The position numbers were made by a program, and so were the translations under genes. The notes under the pieces are model-generated. The model was not told the DNA's origin and did not search any database. It worked only from the letters and a program-made list of their open reading frames with translations. Shown one piece after another: positions 53,160-61,972 of a DNA stretch of 64,000 nt. Each line of letters starts with the position of its first letter. Position 1 is the first letter of the stretch. This DNA is from Rhodovastum atsumiense (lineage in GTDB: Bacteria; Pseudomonadota; Alphaproteobacteria; Acetobacterales; Acetobacteraceae): contig NZ_OW485601.1 of the NCBI RefSeq assembly GCF_937425535.1, positions 5,811,501 through 5,875,500 on the forward strand. The letters are read 5' to 3'.

Positions 53160-55368
53160 CGACCTGAGTGGCAAGATCGAGGACACCAAGCTCGCGGACG
53201 CGCTGAGCGAGCGCTACCTCGCCTATGCCCTCTCGACCATCATGTCCCGCTCGCTGCCGGATGTGCGCGACGGCCTCAAGCCGGTGCACCGGCGGCTGAT
53301 CTACGCCATGCACCAGTTGCGACTGGATCCCACCGCCGGCTTCAAGAAATGCGCCCGCGTGGTCGGCGACGTGATCGGTAAATACCACCCCCACGGCGAC
53401 GCCTCGGTCTATGACGCGCTGGTGCGGCTGGCGCAGGATTTCGCCGCGCGCTTCCCGCTGATCGAGGGCCAGGGGAATTTCGGCAATATCGACGGCGATA
53501 ACGCCGCGGCCATGCGCTACACCGAATCGCGCCTGACCGAGGTGGCGAAGGCGCTGCTCGCCGGCATCGACGAGGACGCCGTCGATTTCCGCCCGACCTA
53601 TGACGGCGAGGAAAGCGAGCCCGTGGTGCTGCCGGGCGGCTTCCCCAACCTGCTCGCCAACGGCGCCGCCGGCATCGCCGTCGGCATGGCGACCTCGATC
53701 CCGCCGCACAATGCCGGCGAGGTCTGCGCCGCCGCCATCGCGCTGATCCACAACCCCGAGGCCAGCACCGCCGAGCTGCTCAGGCACATGCCCGGCCCGG
53801 ACTTCCCCACCGGCGGCATCATCGTCGAGGAACCGGCCTCCATGCTCGCCGCCTACGAGCAGGGGCGCGGGGGCTTCCGCATCCGCGCGAAATGGGAGGT
53901 GGAGCGCGGCAAGCACGGCAACTGGGTGGTGGTGGTCACCGAGATCCCCTACCAGGTCCAGAAGGCCAAGCTGATCGAGCAGATCGCGCAACTGCTGGAA
54001 GAGAAGAAGCTGCCGCTGCTCGGCGACGTGCGTGACGAAAGCACCGAGGTGGTGCGGCTGGTGCTGGAGCCCAAGACCCGCGCGGTCGAGCCGGAAGTGC
54101 TGATGGCGACGCTGTTCCGCGCCACCGCGCTGGAAAGCCGTTTCCCGCTGAATATGAACGTGCTGACCGCCGACCGCACGCCGCGGGTGCTGTCGCTGCG
54201 CGAGGTGCTGCGATCCTGGCTGGACCACCGCCACGAGGTGCTGGTCCGCCGGGCGAAGCACCGGCTCGCCGCGATCGAGCGGCGGCTGGAAATCCTCGAC
54301 GGCTTCATCAAGGTCTTCCTCAACCTCGACGAGGTGATCCGCATCATCCGCACCGAGGACGAGCCCCGGCCGGTGCTGATGAAGACCTTCGACCTGACCG
54401 AGGTGCAGGCGGAGGCCATCCTCAACATGCGCCTGCGCTCGCTGCGCAAGCTCGAGGAGATGGAGATCCGCCGCGAGCACAAGTCGCTGTCCAAGGAACG
54501 CAAGGACACCCAGGCGCTGCTGGCCAGCGAGAAGCTGCGCTGGGAGCGCATCGCCGGCGAACTGGAGAGCATGCGCGAGAAGTTCGGCGGCGGCGCGCTC
54601 GGCACCCGCCGCAGCGTGTTCGGCGACGTGACCGCGGTGGCCGAGGTGGCGCCCGAGGCCTTCATCGAGCGCGAGGCGATCACCGTCATCCTCTCCGACA
54701 AGGGCTGGATCCGTGCCGTGCGCGGCCAGGTCGCCGATCCTGCTGACCTGCGCTTCAAGGAAGGCGACCGGCTACGTCTGCTGGTGCCGTGCGAGACCAT
54801 CGACCGGCTGTGCCTGTTCTCGACCAATGGCCGTGCCTACACGCTGCGTGCCGGCGACCTGCCGCGCGGGCGCGGCGATGGCCAGCCGGTCCGGCTGCTG
54901 GTGGAGATGACCAACGAGGACGACGTCACCGCGCTGTTCGTGCCGCGCGAGGGCCAGCGCTACCTGGTTGCTGCCAACAGCGGCCGTGGTTTCCTGGTCA
55001 AGGCCGAGGAGCTTTCGGCGGAGAAGCGCACCGGCAAGCAGATCCTGAACCTGCGCCCCGGCGAGGAAGCGGCGTTCTGCATCGCCGCCGAGGGCGACCA
55101 CGTCGCCGTCATCGGCGACAACCGCAAGCTGCTGGTGTTCCCGCTGGAGCAGATACCGGAACTGGTCCGCGGTGCCGGCGTGATCCTGCAGAAATACAAG
55201 GAAGGTGGCCTGAAGGACGTGAAGGTGTTCCGGCTGGCCGATGGCCTGACCTGGAAGCTGGGCGAAAAGGTCCGCACCGAGACGGCCTTGAAGGACTGGC
55301 TGGGGGAACGGGCCCAGGTCGGCCGCCTGCCACCCAATGGCTTCCCCCGGAGCGGCCGCTTCAGCTGA
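53152..55368 (+). CDS. parC: DNA topoisomerase IV subunit A
   Basis: 738 aa. N-terminal [27 protein letters not shown], catalytic Tyr123 in [20 protein letters not shown], and the C-terminal beta-pinwheel domain ([34 protein letters not shown]). With ParE it decatenates daughter chromosomes. In the quinolone-binding region the sequence is [10 protein letters not shown], so the position of E. coli ParC Ser80 is Ala and Glu84 is Asp; I believe this is normal in the lineage. Start ATG 53152 overlaps recO. Confidence 0.97.
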   Translation: MPDDLSGKIEDTKLADALSERYLAYALSTIMSRSLPDVRDGLKPVHRRLIYAMHQLRLDPTAGFKKCARVVGDVIGKYHPHGDASVYDALVRLAQDFAARFPLIEGQGNFGNIDGDNAAAMRYTESRLTEVAKALLAGIDEDAVDFRPTYDGEESEPVVLPGGFPNLLANGAAGIAVGMATSIPPHNAGEVCAAAIALIHNPEASTAELLRHMPGPDFPTGGIIVEEPASMLAAYEQGRGGFRIRAKWEVERGKHGNWVVVVTEIPYQVQKAKLIEQIAQLLEEKKLPLLGDVRDESTEVVRLVLEPKTRAVEPEVLMATLFRATALESRFPLNMNVLTADRTPRVLSLREVLRSWLDHRHEVLVRRAKHRLAAIERRLEILDGFIKVFLNLDEVIRIIRTEDEPRPVLMKTFDLTEVQAEAILNMRLRSLRKLEEMEIRREHKSLSKERKDTQALLASEKLRWERIAGELESMREKFGGGALGTRRSVFGDVTAVAEVAPEAFIEREAITVILSDKGWIRAVRGQVADPADLRFKEGDRLRLLVPCETIDRLCLFSTNGRAYTLRAGDLPRGRGDGQPVRLLVEMTNEDDVTALFVPREGQRYLVAANSGRGFLVKAEELSAEKRTGKQILNLRPGEEAAFCIAAEGDHVAVIGDNRKLLVFPLEQIPELVRGAGVILQKYKEGGLKDVKVFRLADGLTWKLGEKVRTETALKDWLGERAQVGRLPPNGFPRSGRFS

Positions 55369-55390
55369 AAGGCAGCGCTCCACAGCAATC

Positions 55391-55630
55391 GTAGGGCGGA
55401 TAAGCGAAGCGCAATCCGCCATCGCAAGGCGCCGGTCTTGCGATGGCGGACAACATCCGCCCCACGTCAATCTGGTTCGTTGCCACGGCAGAGAAAATAA
55501 CGGGGTCCAAGGCCAGCGCCCGTCAATGGAGTGCGATCACCTTGCGGAGCGTTGCGATGGCGGATTGCGCTGCGCTGATCCGCCCTACACTTGCTGAAAA
55601 TGAGGTGCAGGGGCCTTGTGGCCCCGGATC
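55391..55630. repeat. GGCGGAT-type repeats plus composite hairpin copy F
   Basis: GTAGGGCGGATAAGCGAAGC with GCAATCCGCCAT (55391-55421) is the reverse complement of the unit at 39731-39763; a direct unit with TGCGCTGCGCTG at its centre is at 55557-55587. Between them are further CGATGGCGGA fragments. At 55606-55630 GCAGGGGCCTTGTGGCCCC is a piece of the composite hairpin family. The whole 263-bp gap between parC and smpB holds no gene. Confidence 0.65.
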
Positions 55631-55631
55631 T

Positions 55632-56117
55632 TCACCCGCGTTCGCGCATCAGCCGGGCCTTGTCGCGCTGCCAGTCCCTTGCGGCGATGGCGTGTCGCTT
55701 ATCCCCTTTGGTGCGTCCCTGCCCCACCCCAAGCTGCACCTTGGCGATGCCCCGGTCGCTGAAGTGAATGTCGAGTGGCACCAAGGTAATGCCATCCCGC
55801 GCGACGGCGCCCAGCAGCCGGCGCATTTCCTTGCGCTTGAGCAGCAGCTTGCGGGGGGCGCGCGGCTCGAAGCGTGAGAGCACGCCGCCCTGGTATTCCG
55901 GGATGTAACAGTTGAACAACCACAGCTCGCCTTCGCGTTCGCCGGCCCAGGCTTCGCCGAGCGTGGCGCGGCCGTGGCGCAGCGACTTCACTTCCGGTCC
56001 CTTCAGCACGATCCCGGCTTCCACCTGTTCCTTGATGGTGTAGTCGAAGCGTGCCTTGCGGTTCTGGGCGGCGATGCCGTGGGAGATCAGGGAGGATTTT
56101 TTCTTCGCGGTGGCCAT
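55632..56117 (-). CDS. smpB: SsrA-binding protein SmpB
   Basis: 161 aa. Family segments: IAQNRKARFDYTI-type N-terminus (AAQNRKARFDYTIKEQVEAG), LKGPEVKSLRHGRATLGEAW, CYIPEYQGG, RKLLLKRKEMRRLLG, and the basic tail KGDKRHAIAARDWQRDKARLMR. It brings tmRNA to stalled ribosomes in trans-translation. dapA lies upstream on the same strand, an arrangement common in alphaproteobacteria. The tmRNA gene itself is not in the window. Confidence 0.96.
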   Translation of the reverse strand: MATAKKKSSLISHGIAAQNRKARFDYTIKEQVEAGIVLKGPEVKSLRHGRATLGEAWAGEREGELWLFNCYIPEYQGGVLSRFEPRAPRKLLLKRKEMRRLLGAVARDGITLVPLDIHFSDRGIAKVQLGVGQGRTKGDKRHAIAARDWQRDKARLMRERG

Positions 56118-56134
56118 GGGGACAACCTAGCTCA

Positions 56135-56159
56135 GCCCCCTCCGCGTGTGGGAGGGGGC
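56135..56159 (-). terminator. Hairpin between dapA and smpB
   Basis: GCCCCCTCC (56135-56143) pairs perfectly with GGAGGGGGC (56151-56159) around GCGTGTG. It lies in the 77-bp gap between the dapA stop and the smpB start on the same strand, so it may separate the two transcripts or attenuate readthrough. Confidence 0.55.
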
Positions 56160-56194
56160 GATATGGCCGAAGGCGATGTGGCCGGCGGGGCCGG

Positions 56195-57073
56195 TCAGTT
56201 CAGCAGGCCGACCTCGGCCATGGCGGCGCGCACGCGGGCCCGGGTGGCCTCGCCGCAGGGGGCGAGCGGCAGGCGGCAGGTTTCCGCGGTGTGGCCGAGC
56301 AGGCTGGCCGCGTATTTCACCGGGCCGGGGCTGGTTTCCGTGAACAGGGCGTCATGCAGAGGCAGCAGCCGGTTCTGCAGCGCCATGGCCTCGGCGACCC
56401 GCCCGTCCTGCCAGGCGGCCTGCATCTGGCTACACAGGCGCGGGGCGACGTTGCCGGTCACGCTGATGCAGCCCGCCCCGCCGGCGGCAAGGAAGGCGAT
56501 GGCGGTATGGTCCTCGCCGGACAACTGGCAGAATGCCTCGCCGCAGGCGCGGCGGGTGTGCAGCGGCCGGGCCAGGTTGGCGGTCGCGTCCTTCACGCCG
56601 ACGATATTCGGGTGCTTCGCCAGCCGCGCCATGGTCTCGACGCTCATGTCGATCACGCTGCGCGGGGGGATGTTGTAGATGATGATCGGCAGGTCGACCG
56701 CGTCCGCGATCGCCGTGAAATGCAGATAGAGCCCTTCCTGGGTCGGCTTGTTGTAGTACGGCGTGACCACCAGGGCCGCGTCGGCACCGGCCTGCTTCGC
56801 ATGGCGGGCCAGGTCGATCGCCTCGGCGGTGCTGTTGCTGCCCGCGCCCGCGATCACCGGCACCCGGCCCTTCGCCACCGCGACCGTGATCTCCACCACC
56901 CGCTTGTGCTCTTCATGCGACAGGGTCGGGCTTTCGCCGGTGGTGCCCACCGGCACCACGCCGTGCGTGCCTTCGCGGATCTGCCAGTCGACGAAGCGCT
57001 CGAGGGCTTTCTCGTCCACGGCACCGTCCGCGCTCATGGGGGTGATCAGGGCGACGAGCGACCCTTTGAACAT
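56195..57073 (-). CDS. dapA: 4-hydroxy-tetrahydrodipicolinate synthase
   Basis: 292 aa. Active-site residues at the E. coli positions: Thr44-Thr45 (VGTTGE), Tyr133 (IIYNIPPR) and the Schiff-base Lys161 (IVGVKDAT). It condenses pyruvate with aspartate semialdehyde, the first step of lysine and diaminopimelate synthesis in the cytoplasm. It is divergent from the lytic transglycosylase gene and upstream of smpB. Confidence 0.96.
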   Translation of the reverse strand: MFKGSLVALITPMSADGAVDEKALERFVDWQIREGTHGVVPVGTTGESPTLSHEEHKRVVEITVAVAKGRVPVIAGAGSNSTAEAIDLARHAKQAGADAALVVTPYYNKPTQEGLYLHFTAIADAVDLPIIIYNIPPRSVIDMSVETMARLAKHPNIVGVKDATANLARPLHTRRACGEAFCQLSGEDHTAIAFLAAGGAGCISVTGNVAPRLCSQMQAAWQDGRVAEAMALQNRLLPLHDALFTETSPGPVKYAASLLGHTAETCRLPLAPCGEATRARVRAAMAEVGLLN

Positions 57074-57169
57074 GACGTTTGCTCCGGTGCGGTCGGGTAA
57101 TGGGGCGGGCAGCGCAAGCTAGGCGCGCAACTGATGCGCCGCAAGGCCGGGCCTTGTAGAACCATCTGC

Positions 57170-59131
57170 ATGTCTCCCCTTCGCCCCCGAGTCGTGTCGA
57201 TGGTCGCGTTGCTCATCCTGCCGTTGCTTCTGGTCCTCGCCACCCCCGCCCGGGCGCAGGAGGTGATGGCGCTGGTCCGCACCGAGCGCTGGGCCGCGGC
57301 CGATGCCGCCGCCGCCCGCCTGCCCGACCCGGTGGCGCGCAAGCTGGTCACCTATTTCCGGCTGATGACGCCGGGGGCAGCCGCGATCGGCGAGATCGAC
57401 GCCTTCATGGCGGAAAGCCCGGACTGGCCGCTGCAGGGCACGTTGTCGCGCCGGCGCGACGACGCGGTCGCGGTCGAGCCGGACGACAGCGTCGCCGCCA
57501 CCGCCTGCGACGGCGGCCGGTTCCTCCCCGTCGCCGCCCCCGCCGCGCTGCTGCGCTGCGCCGAGGGCTACAACCGGCTCGGCCGCGCCGGCGACGCGGC
57601 CAACGCGGCCCGGCAGGCATGGCTCGGCGGCATCACCGACAGCGCCGGGGAAGCCCGGTTCCTGCAGCGCTGGGGCAGCGTGCTCACCCGCGCCGACCAG
57701 TCCGCCCGGTTCGAGCGCCTGATCTGGAGCGATCTCGCCGCAGCCCAGCGCCAGGCGGCCCGGCTGGATGCCACCGAGCGCTCCGCCGCCGAGGCCAGGC
57801 TGGCGCTGCGACGCGACGATCCGGGCGCGCTGTCCCTGGTCGCGGCCTTGCCGGATGCCGCCCGCCAGGATCCCGGGCTGGTGCTGGAGCAGGCGCGCTG
57901 GCTGCGCCGGGCCAACCAGGACAGCGAGGCGGCGGCGTTCTGGAAGACCACCGTGACCGCCGCGGAGCGCCGCGCCCCGCCGGAACGCCTTGCCGCCTTC
58001 TGGGAAGAGCGCAACGTCATCGCTCGCCGCCGCCTGCGCCAGGGGGCCGCCGACGAGGCCTACGCCCTGGCGGCCGGGCATGCGCAGACCCGCGGCGAGG
58101 GCCTGCTCGACGCCGAGTTCCTGGCCGGCTTCATCGCCCTGCGCAAGCTCGGCAATGCCGGCGCGGCGGTGCCGCATTTCCGCACCCTCGCCGATGCCTC
58201 GGCCTCGGCGATCACCCAGGCGCGGGCGCATTTCTGGCTGGGCCGCGCCTTGGCCGCGCAGGGCAACGAGGCCGGGGCACGCGCCGAATATGGCATCGCC
58301 GCCGGCTATCCCTCGACCTTCTACGGCCAGCTTGCCATGGTGGCGCTCGGCCAGGATCCGGTCGCCCGCATCCGCGCCACCCGCGACCCGGCGGCCGATC
58401 CGCAGCGCGCGCTCGATTTCGCCAGCCGGGAACTGGCCCGCGCCGCCGCCTATCTGGTCGGCTGGGGCGAGCCGCGGCGAGCGCAGCCCTTCCTGTTGCG
58501 ACTGAACGACGTGCTGCCGGACGGCGCCGACCGGGCGCTCGCGGCCCGACTCGCCAACGGGTTCGGCCTGCCGGAAGTGGCCATCACCATCGCCCGCCGG
58601 GCCGGCCGCGACGGGCTGGCCCTGCTCGATGCGGGCTGGCCTGCCGCCGCCGAGATCCCCGCCGGAGCCGGCGTCGAGCCGGCGCTCGCGCTCGGCATCA
58701 TCCGCCAGGAAAGCAGCTTCGACACCGGCACGATCAGCCCGGCCGGGGCACGCGGGTTGATGCAATTGATGCCGGCCACCGCGACCCAGGTGTCCCGGCG
58801 GCTCGGCCTGCCGGCCTCGATCCCGGCGCTGAACGGGGATCCGCGCTACAATGTCCAGCTCGGCACCGCCTATCTGCGCCAGTTGCTGGACCGGTTCGAC
58901 AACAGCGTGCCGCTGGCGGTGGCCGCCTACAATGCCGGGCCGTCGCGGGTGGCCGAATGGCTCGACACCTATGGCGACCCGCGCGGCGGCAACGTCGAGA
59001 TGCTCGACTGGATCGAGCAGATCCCCTTCAACGAGACCCGCAACTACGTGCAGCGGGTGACCGAGAACCTGGTGGTCTACCAGGCGCAGCGGGGCGGGAC
59101 GGCGGTGCTGCCGATCGCGCAATGGCGGTGA
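57170..59131 (+). CDS. slt: Soluble lytic murein transglycosylase (Slt70-like)
   Basis: 653 aa from ATG 57170 (MSPLRPRVVSMVALLI), giving a clear signal peptide ending near TPARAQ; an ATG at 57134 is also in frame. A long Ala-rich alpha-solenoid U domain fills residues 25-480. The catalytic SLT domain starts about 490 with ALALGIIRQESSFDTG (catalytic Glu), AGARGLMQLMPATA and VAAYNAGPSRV. It cleaves peptidoglycan strands in the periplasm to 1,6-anhydro-muropeptides. Its position next to dapA and smpB is conserved in related bacteria. Confidence 0.92.
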   Translation: MSPLRPRVVSMVALLILPLLLVLATPARAQEVMALVRTERWAAADAAAARLPDPVARKLVTYFRLMTPGAAAIGEIDAFMAESPDWPLQGTLSRRRDDAVAVEPDDSVAATACDGGRFLPVAAPAALLRCAEGYNRLGRAGDAANAARQAWLGGITDSAGEARFLQRWGSVLTRADQSARFERLIWSDLAAAQRQAARLDATERSAAEARLALRRDDPGALSLVAALPDAARQDPGLVLEQARWLRRANQDSEAAAFWKTTVTAAERRAPPERLAAFWEERNVIARRRLRQGAADEAYALAAGHAQTRGEGLLDAEFLAGFIALRKLGNAGAAVPHFRTLADASASAITQARAHFWLGRALAAQGNEAGARAEYGIAAGYPSTFYGQLAMVALGQDPVARIRATRDPAADPQRALDFASRELARAAAYLVGWGEPRRAQPFLLRLNDVLPDGADRALAARLANGFGLPEVAITIARRAGRDGLALLDAGWPAAAEIPAGAGVEPALALGIIRQESSFDTGTISPAGARGLMQLMPATATQVSRRLGLPASIPALNGDPRYNVQLGTAYLRQLLDRFDNSVPLAVAAYNAGPSRVAEWLDTYGDPRGGNVEMLDWIEQIPFNETRNYVQRVTENLVVYQAQRGGTAVLPIAQWR

Positions 59132-59202
59132 CCGGCGCTGCCCCCGGCTTGCCGCCCCCGGGGGCGCGTGAGAGAATCGTTCCGGTACTGCAAGGCCATC
59201 CC

Positions 59203-59655
59203 ATGACCCTTCCGCGACTGGTGGCGACGTTTCTCGGCGCGGGGCTGTCGCCCGTGGCGCCCGGCACGGTGGGGTCGCTTGCCGCCCTGCTGCCCGGCGT
59301 GCTGCTGCTCTGGGCCTCGCCGGTCCTGCTGGCCGTAGCGGCGCTGCTGTCGATCCCGGCGGGATTCTGGGCGGTGCGGGCGGCGCGGGCCGAAAGCGAT
59401 CCGGGATGGGTGGTGATCGACGAGGTCGCCGGGCAGTGGATCGCCCTGCTGGCGCTGGCGCGTCCGGCCCCGCTCGGCATCCTGGCCTGTTTCCTGGCCT
59501 TCCGCCTGTTCGACATCCTCAAGCCCGGCCCGATCGGCTGGGCGGAGCGCCTGCCCGGCCCGGCGGGCGTGATCATGGATGACGTGCTGGCGGGGCTTGC
59601 CGCCGGCCTGCTGGTCAGCGCCGTGCAGCTGGCCCTGCCGGGATGGCTCGACTGA
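59203..59655 (+). CDS. pgpA: Phosphatidylglycerophosphatase A
   Basis: 150 aa. Family motifs ATFLGAGLSPVAPGTVGSLAA, VVIDEVAGQWIALLAL, FLAFRLFDILKPGPIGWAE and GPAGVIMDDVLAGLAAGL with the metal-binding acidic residues, plus about four membrane segments. It dephosphorylates phosphatidylglycerol phosphate in the inner membrane. Start ATG 59203 matches the family N-terminus; longer readings upstream run through the transglycosylase gene in another frame. Confidence 0.93.
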   Translation: MTLPRLVATFLGAGLSPVAPGTVGSLAALLPGVLLLWASPVLLAVAALLSIPAGFWAVRAARAESDPGWVVIDEVAGQWIALLALARPAPLGILACFLAFRLFDILKPGPIGWAERLPGPAGVIMDDVLAGLAAGLLVSAVQLALPGWLD

Positions 59656-59703
59656 CCTACCTTCTGCCCTGAGTATAAAGGGTCGGACAGGGGCCGGAGG
59701 GGA

Positions 59704-60207
59704 ATGATGATCGACGCGCGCGTGCTGGCGCAGGCCGAGGAGTTGCTGGCGGCGAGCCGGGCCGCCGGGGTGCGGATCGCCACCGCCGAAAGCTGCACCG
59801 GCGGGCTGATCGCGGCGACCCTGACCGCGATCGCCGGCAGTTCCGACGTCGTGGACCGCGGCTTCGTCACCTATTCCAACCAGGCCAAGACCGCGATGCT
59901 CGGCGTGCCGGCCGGGCTGATCGCCTCGGTTGGCGCGGTCAGCGAGGCGGTGGCGCGGCGCATGGCCGAAGGCGCCCTGACCCGTTCCTCCGCGCAGTTG
60001 GCCATCGCGGTGACCGGGATCGCCGGCCCGGGCGGCGGCAGCCCGGACAAGCCGGTTGGGCTGGTATGGTTCGGACTGGCGCGCACCGGGCGCTTCACCG
60101 CCTCGCTCCGCCATGTCTTCCCAGGCGACCGGCAGGCAGTGCGCGCCGCCACGGTGGCCGAAGCGCTGCTGCTGCTGCGCGCGGCCATCGGACCGGAGCC
60201 GGGTTGA
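59704..60207 (+). CDS. pncC: CinA C-terminal-family nicotinamide-nucleotide amidase
   Basis: 167 aa, the single-domain form. Motifs IATAESCTGGLIAATLTAIAGSSDVVDRGFVTYSNQAK, GAVSEAVARRMAEGAL, and AVTGIAGPGGGSPDKPVGLVWFG are those of PncC/YgaD amidohydrolases, with the catalytic Ser-Lys region in AESCTGG. It converts nicotinamide mononucleotide to nicotinate mononucleotide for NAD recycling. ATG codons at 59704 and 59707 are both possible. Confidence 0.92.
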   Translation: MMIDARVLAQAEELLAASRAAGVRIATAESCTGGLIAATLTAIAGSSDVVDRGFVTYSNQAKTAMLGVPAGLIASVGAVSEAVARRMAEGALTRSSAQLAIAVTGIAGPGGGSPDKPVGLVWFGLARTGRFTASLRHVFPGDRQAVRAATVAEALLLLRAAIGPEPG

Positions 60208-60345
60208 CGAATCCCCCGCCCCTTCCCAGATGGGGCGAGATCAAGCCCGGATCCGGGCCCCTCTGACGGCGAGGCGTCGCCGTGATGTCGGATCCTTTCA
60301 CCTGCCTTTGCGCCGACGGGCGCGATCGCATCTGGAGGGACGACA

Positions 60346-61338
60346 GTGCTCCCCGACCTGCCACTCCCGCTTCCCGACCTGTCGGCGCCGCTGCTCGGCA
60401 CGCCGGCCTGGACCTGGCTCGCCTTCGGCGGGCTGATCGTGACCCTGCTGGCGTTCGACCTCGGGGTGCTGCACCGGCGCAGCCGCGTCATCGGCGCCGT
60501 CGAGAGCCTGTGGATGAGCGCGGCCTACATCACCATCGCGCTCGGCTTCGGCGGCTGGGTCTGGTACCTGATGGGCCAGGAAGCCGCGCTGCTGTACACG
60601 ACCGGCTTCCTGGTCGAGAAGACACTGGCGCTCGACAACGTTTTCGTCATCTCCCTGATCTTCGCGCAACTGGCGATTCCGCCGGCGTTGCAGCACCGGG
60701 TGCTGTTCTGGGGTGTGCTCGGCGCCATCGTCATGCGGGCGGTGCTGATCCTGCTCGGCGCGACGCTGGTGACCCATCTGTGGTGGGTGCTGCCGGTCTT
60801 CGGCCTGTTCCTGATCTGGACCGGCGCGAAGATGCTGCTCTCGGGCGGCCAGGGACCGGAGCCGACCGGAGACGGGCTGCAGCGCTGGCTGCGGCGGATC
60901 CTGCGGGTGACGCCCGAGCCGCATGACGCCCGCTTCCTGGTGCGCCTGCCCGATGCCGCCGGACGCCGCGTGCTGTACGCGACCCCGCTGCTGCTGGCGC
61001 TGATCATGGTCGAGGCGGCCGACCTGGTGTTCGCCGTGGATTCGGTGCCGGCGGTGCTGGCCATCACCACCGACCCGTTCCTGGTGATCACCTCCAATGT
61101 CTTCGCCATCCTGGGCCTGCGGGCGCTCTATTTCGCGCTGGCGGCGAGCATCCGGCGGTTCACTGCGCTGGGCTGGGCGCTGGCGCTGGTGTTGATCTTC
61201 ATCGGCGGCAAGATCCTCTGGAGCCTCGGCATCGGCCATGTCGATCCGGCGTTGTCGCTCGGCGTCACCGTCGCCCTGCTCGCCGGTGGCGTTCTTGTGT
61301 CGCTGCTGCGCCGGTCTGACCGGCCGGCGGCCGGTTGA
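60346..61338 (+). CDS. TerC-family integral membrane protein
   Basis: 330 aa from GTG 60346 (GGAGGGACGACA upstream). About nine membrane helices; signatures VEKTLALDNVFVISLIFAQLAIP and LIMVEAADLVFAVDSVPAVLAITTDPFLVITSN match TerC/Alx, with acidic residues inside the membrane that bind metal. Family members export manganese or serve secreted metalloproteins, and are called tellurite resistance proteins for historical reasons. exoD follows after 10 bp. Confidence 0.9.
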   Translation: MLPDLPLPLPDLSAPLLGTPAWTWLAFGGLIVTLLAFDLGVLHRRSRVIGAVESLWMSAAYITIALGFGGWVWYLMGQEAALLYTTGFLVEKTLALDNVFVISLIFAQLAIPPALQHRVLFWGVLGAIVMRAVLILLGATLVTHLWWVLPVFGLFLIWTGAKMLLSGGQGPEPTGDGLQRWLRRILRVTPEPHDARFLVRLPDAAGRRVLYATPLLLALIMVEAADLVFAVDSVPAVLAITTDPFLVITSNVFAILGLRALYFALAASIRRFTALGWALALVLIFIGGKILWSLGIGHVDPALSLGVTVALLAGGVLVSLLRRSDRPAAG

Positions 61339-61348
61339 GGATTTCAGG

Positions 61349-61972
61349 ATGACCGCTGCCATCACGACCCCCGTCTCCATCCGCCTGGCCACGCTGGGCG
61401 AGACGCTGGAGGGCCATGAGGACGCCACCGTCGGCGACATCGTCGATGCGCTCGGTGATGCCGGGCTCGGCCTGATGCTGCTGCTGCTGGCGCTGCCGGC
61501 GATGATCCCGATCCCCGGCCTGCCGGTGGGCCTGGTGTTCGGCCTCGCCATGGTGGCGCTGGGCGCGCAGATGGCCAGCGGCGCGCACCGGCCCTGGCTG
61601 CCCGGCCGGCTGCGTCGCCGCCGCCTGCGCGGGCGGATGGTGACCGAGGCGATCCGCCGCAGCCTGCCCTGGGTGAAGCGGATGGAAGCCTGGCTGCGGC
61701 CGGGCCGCCTGCGCGACCTGACCTCCGGGCGGGTGCAGGCGGCGCTCGGCCTGCCGGTGGCGGTGCTGGGCCTCGCTTTGGCCGTGCCGATCCCCTTCGG
61801 CAACAACGCGCCGGGGCTGGCCGCGGCGGTGCTCGCCTGCGGGCTGCTGGTGCGCGACGGCGGTGCCGTCCTCGCCGGGCTCGGCCTGACCGTGCTGTCG
61901 GTGCTGGTGGTCGGCGCGCTGGTCGTCTCCGGCGCCCATGTCTTCGACGCCGCGCTCGCCCTGTTCGTCTGA
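61349..61972 (+). CDS. exoD: ExoD-family membrane protein
   Basis: 207 aa. TLGETLEGHEDATVGDIVDALGDAGLGLMLLLLALPAMIPIPGLPVG at the N-terminus and PIPFGNNAPGLAAAVLACGLLVRDGGAVL at the C-terminus are typical of ExoD, with about four membrane helices. In Sinorhizobium ExoD affects exopolysaccharide production and alkali tolerance; the direct role is unknown. It lies between terC and the second FtsH gene, and its stop overlaps the FtsH start (TGATG). Confidence 0.85.
   Translation: MTAAITTPVSIRLATLGETLEGHEDATVGDIVDALGDAGLGLMLLLLALPAMIPIPGLPVGLVFGLAMVALGAQMASGAHRPWLPGRLRRRRLRGRMVTEAIRRSLPWVKRMEAWLRPGRLRDLTSGRVQAALGLPVAVLGLALAVPIPFGNNAPGLAAAVLACGLLVRDGGAVLAGLGLTVLSVLVVGALVVSGAHVFDAALALFV

Noticed and set aside
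53380-53450. Quinolone-resistance substitution in ParC (Ala at the E. coli Ser80 position)
   Set aside because: [17 protein letters not shown] is, to my knowledge, the normal sequence in alphaproteobacterial ParC, so it is a lineage feature and not an acquired mutation.
60208-60345. A yybP-ykoY (manganese) riboswitch before terC
   Set aside because: TerC genes often have one, and the region contains GGCGAGA and GC-rich arms, but I cannot find the conserved GGGGAGUAG-type core or its loop partner. A covariance search would decide; as read, it is not supported.
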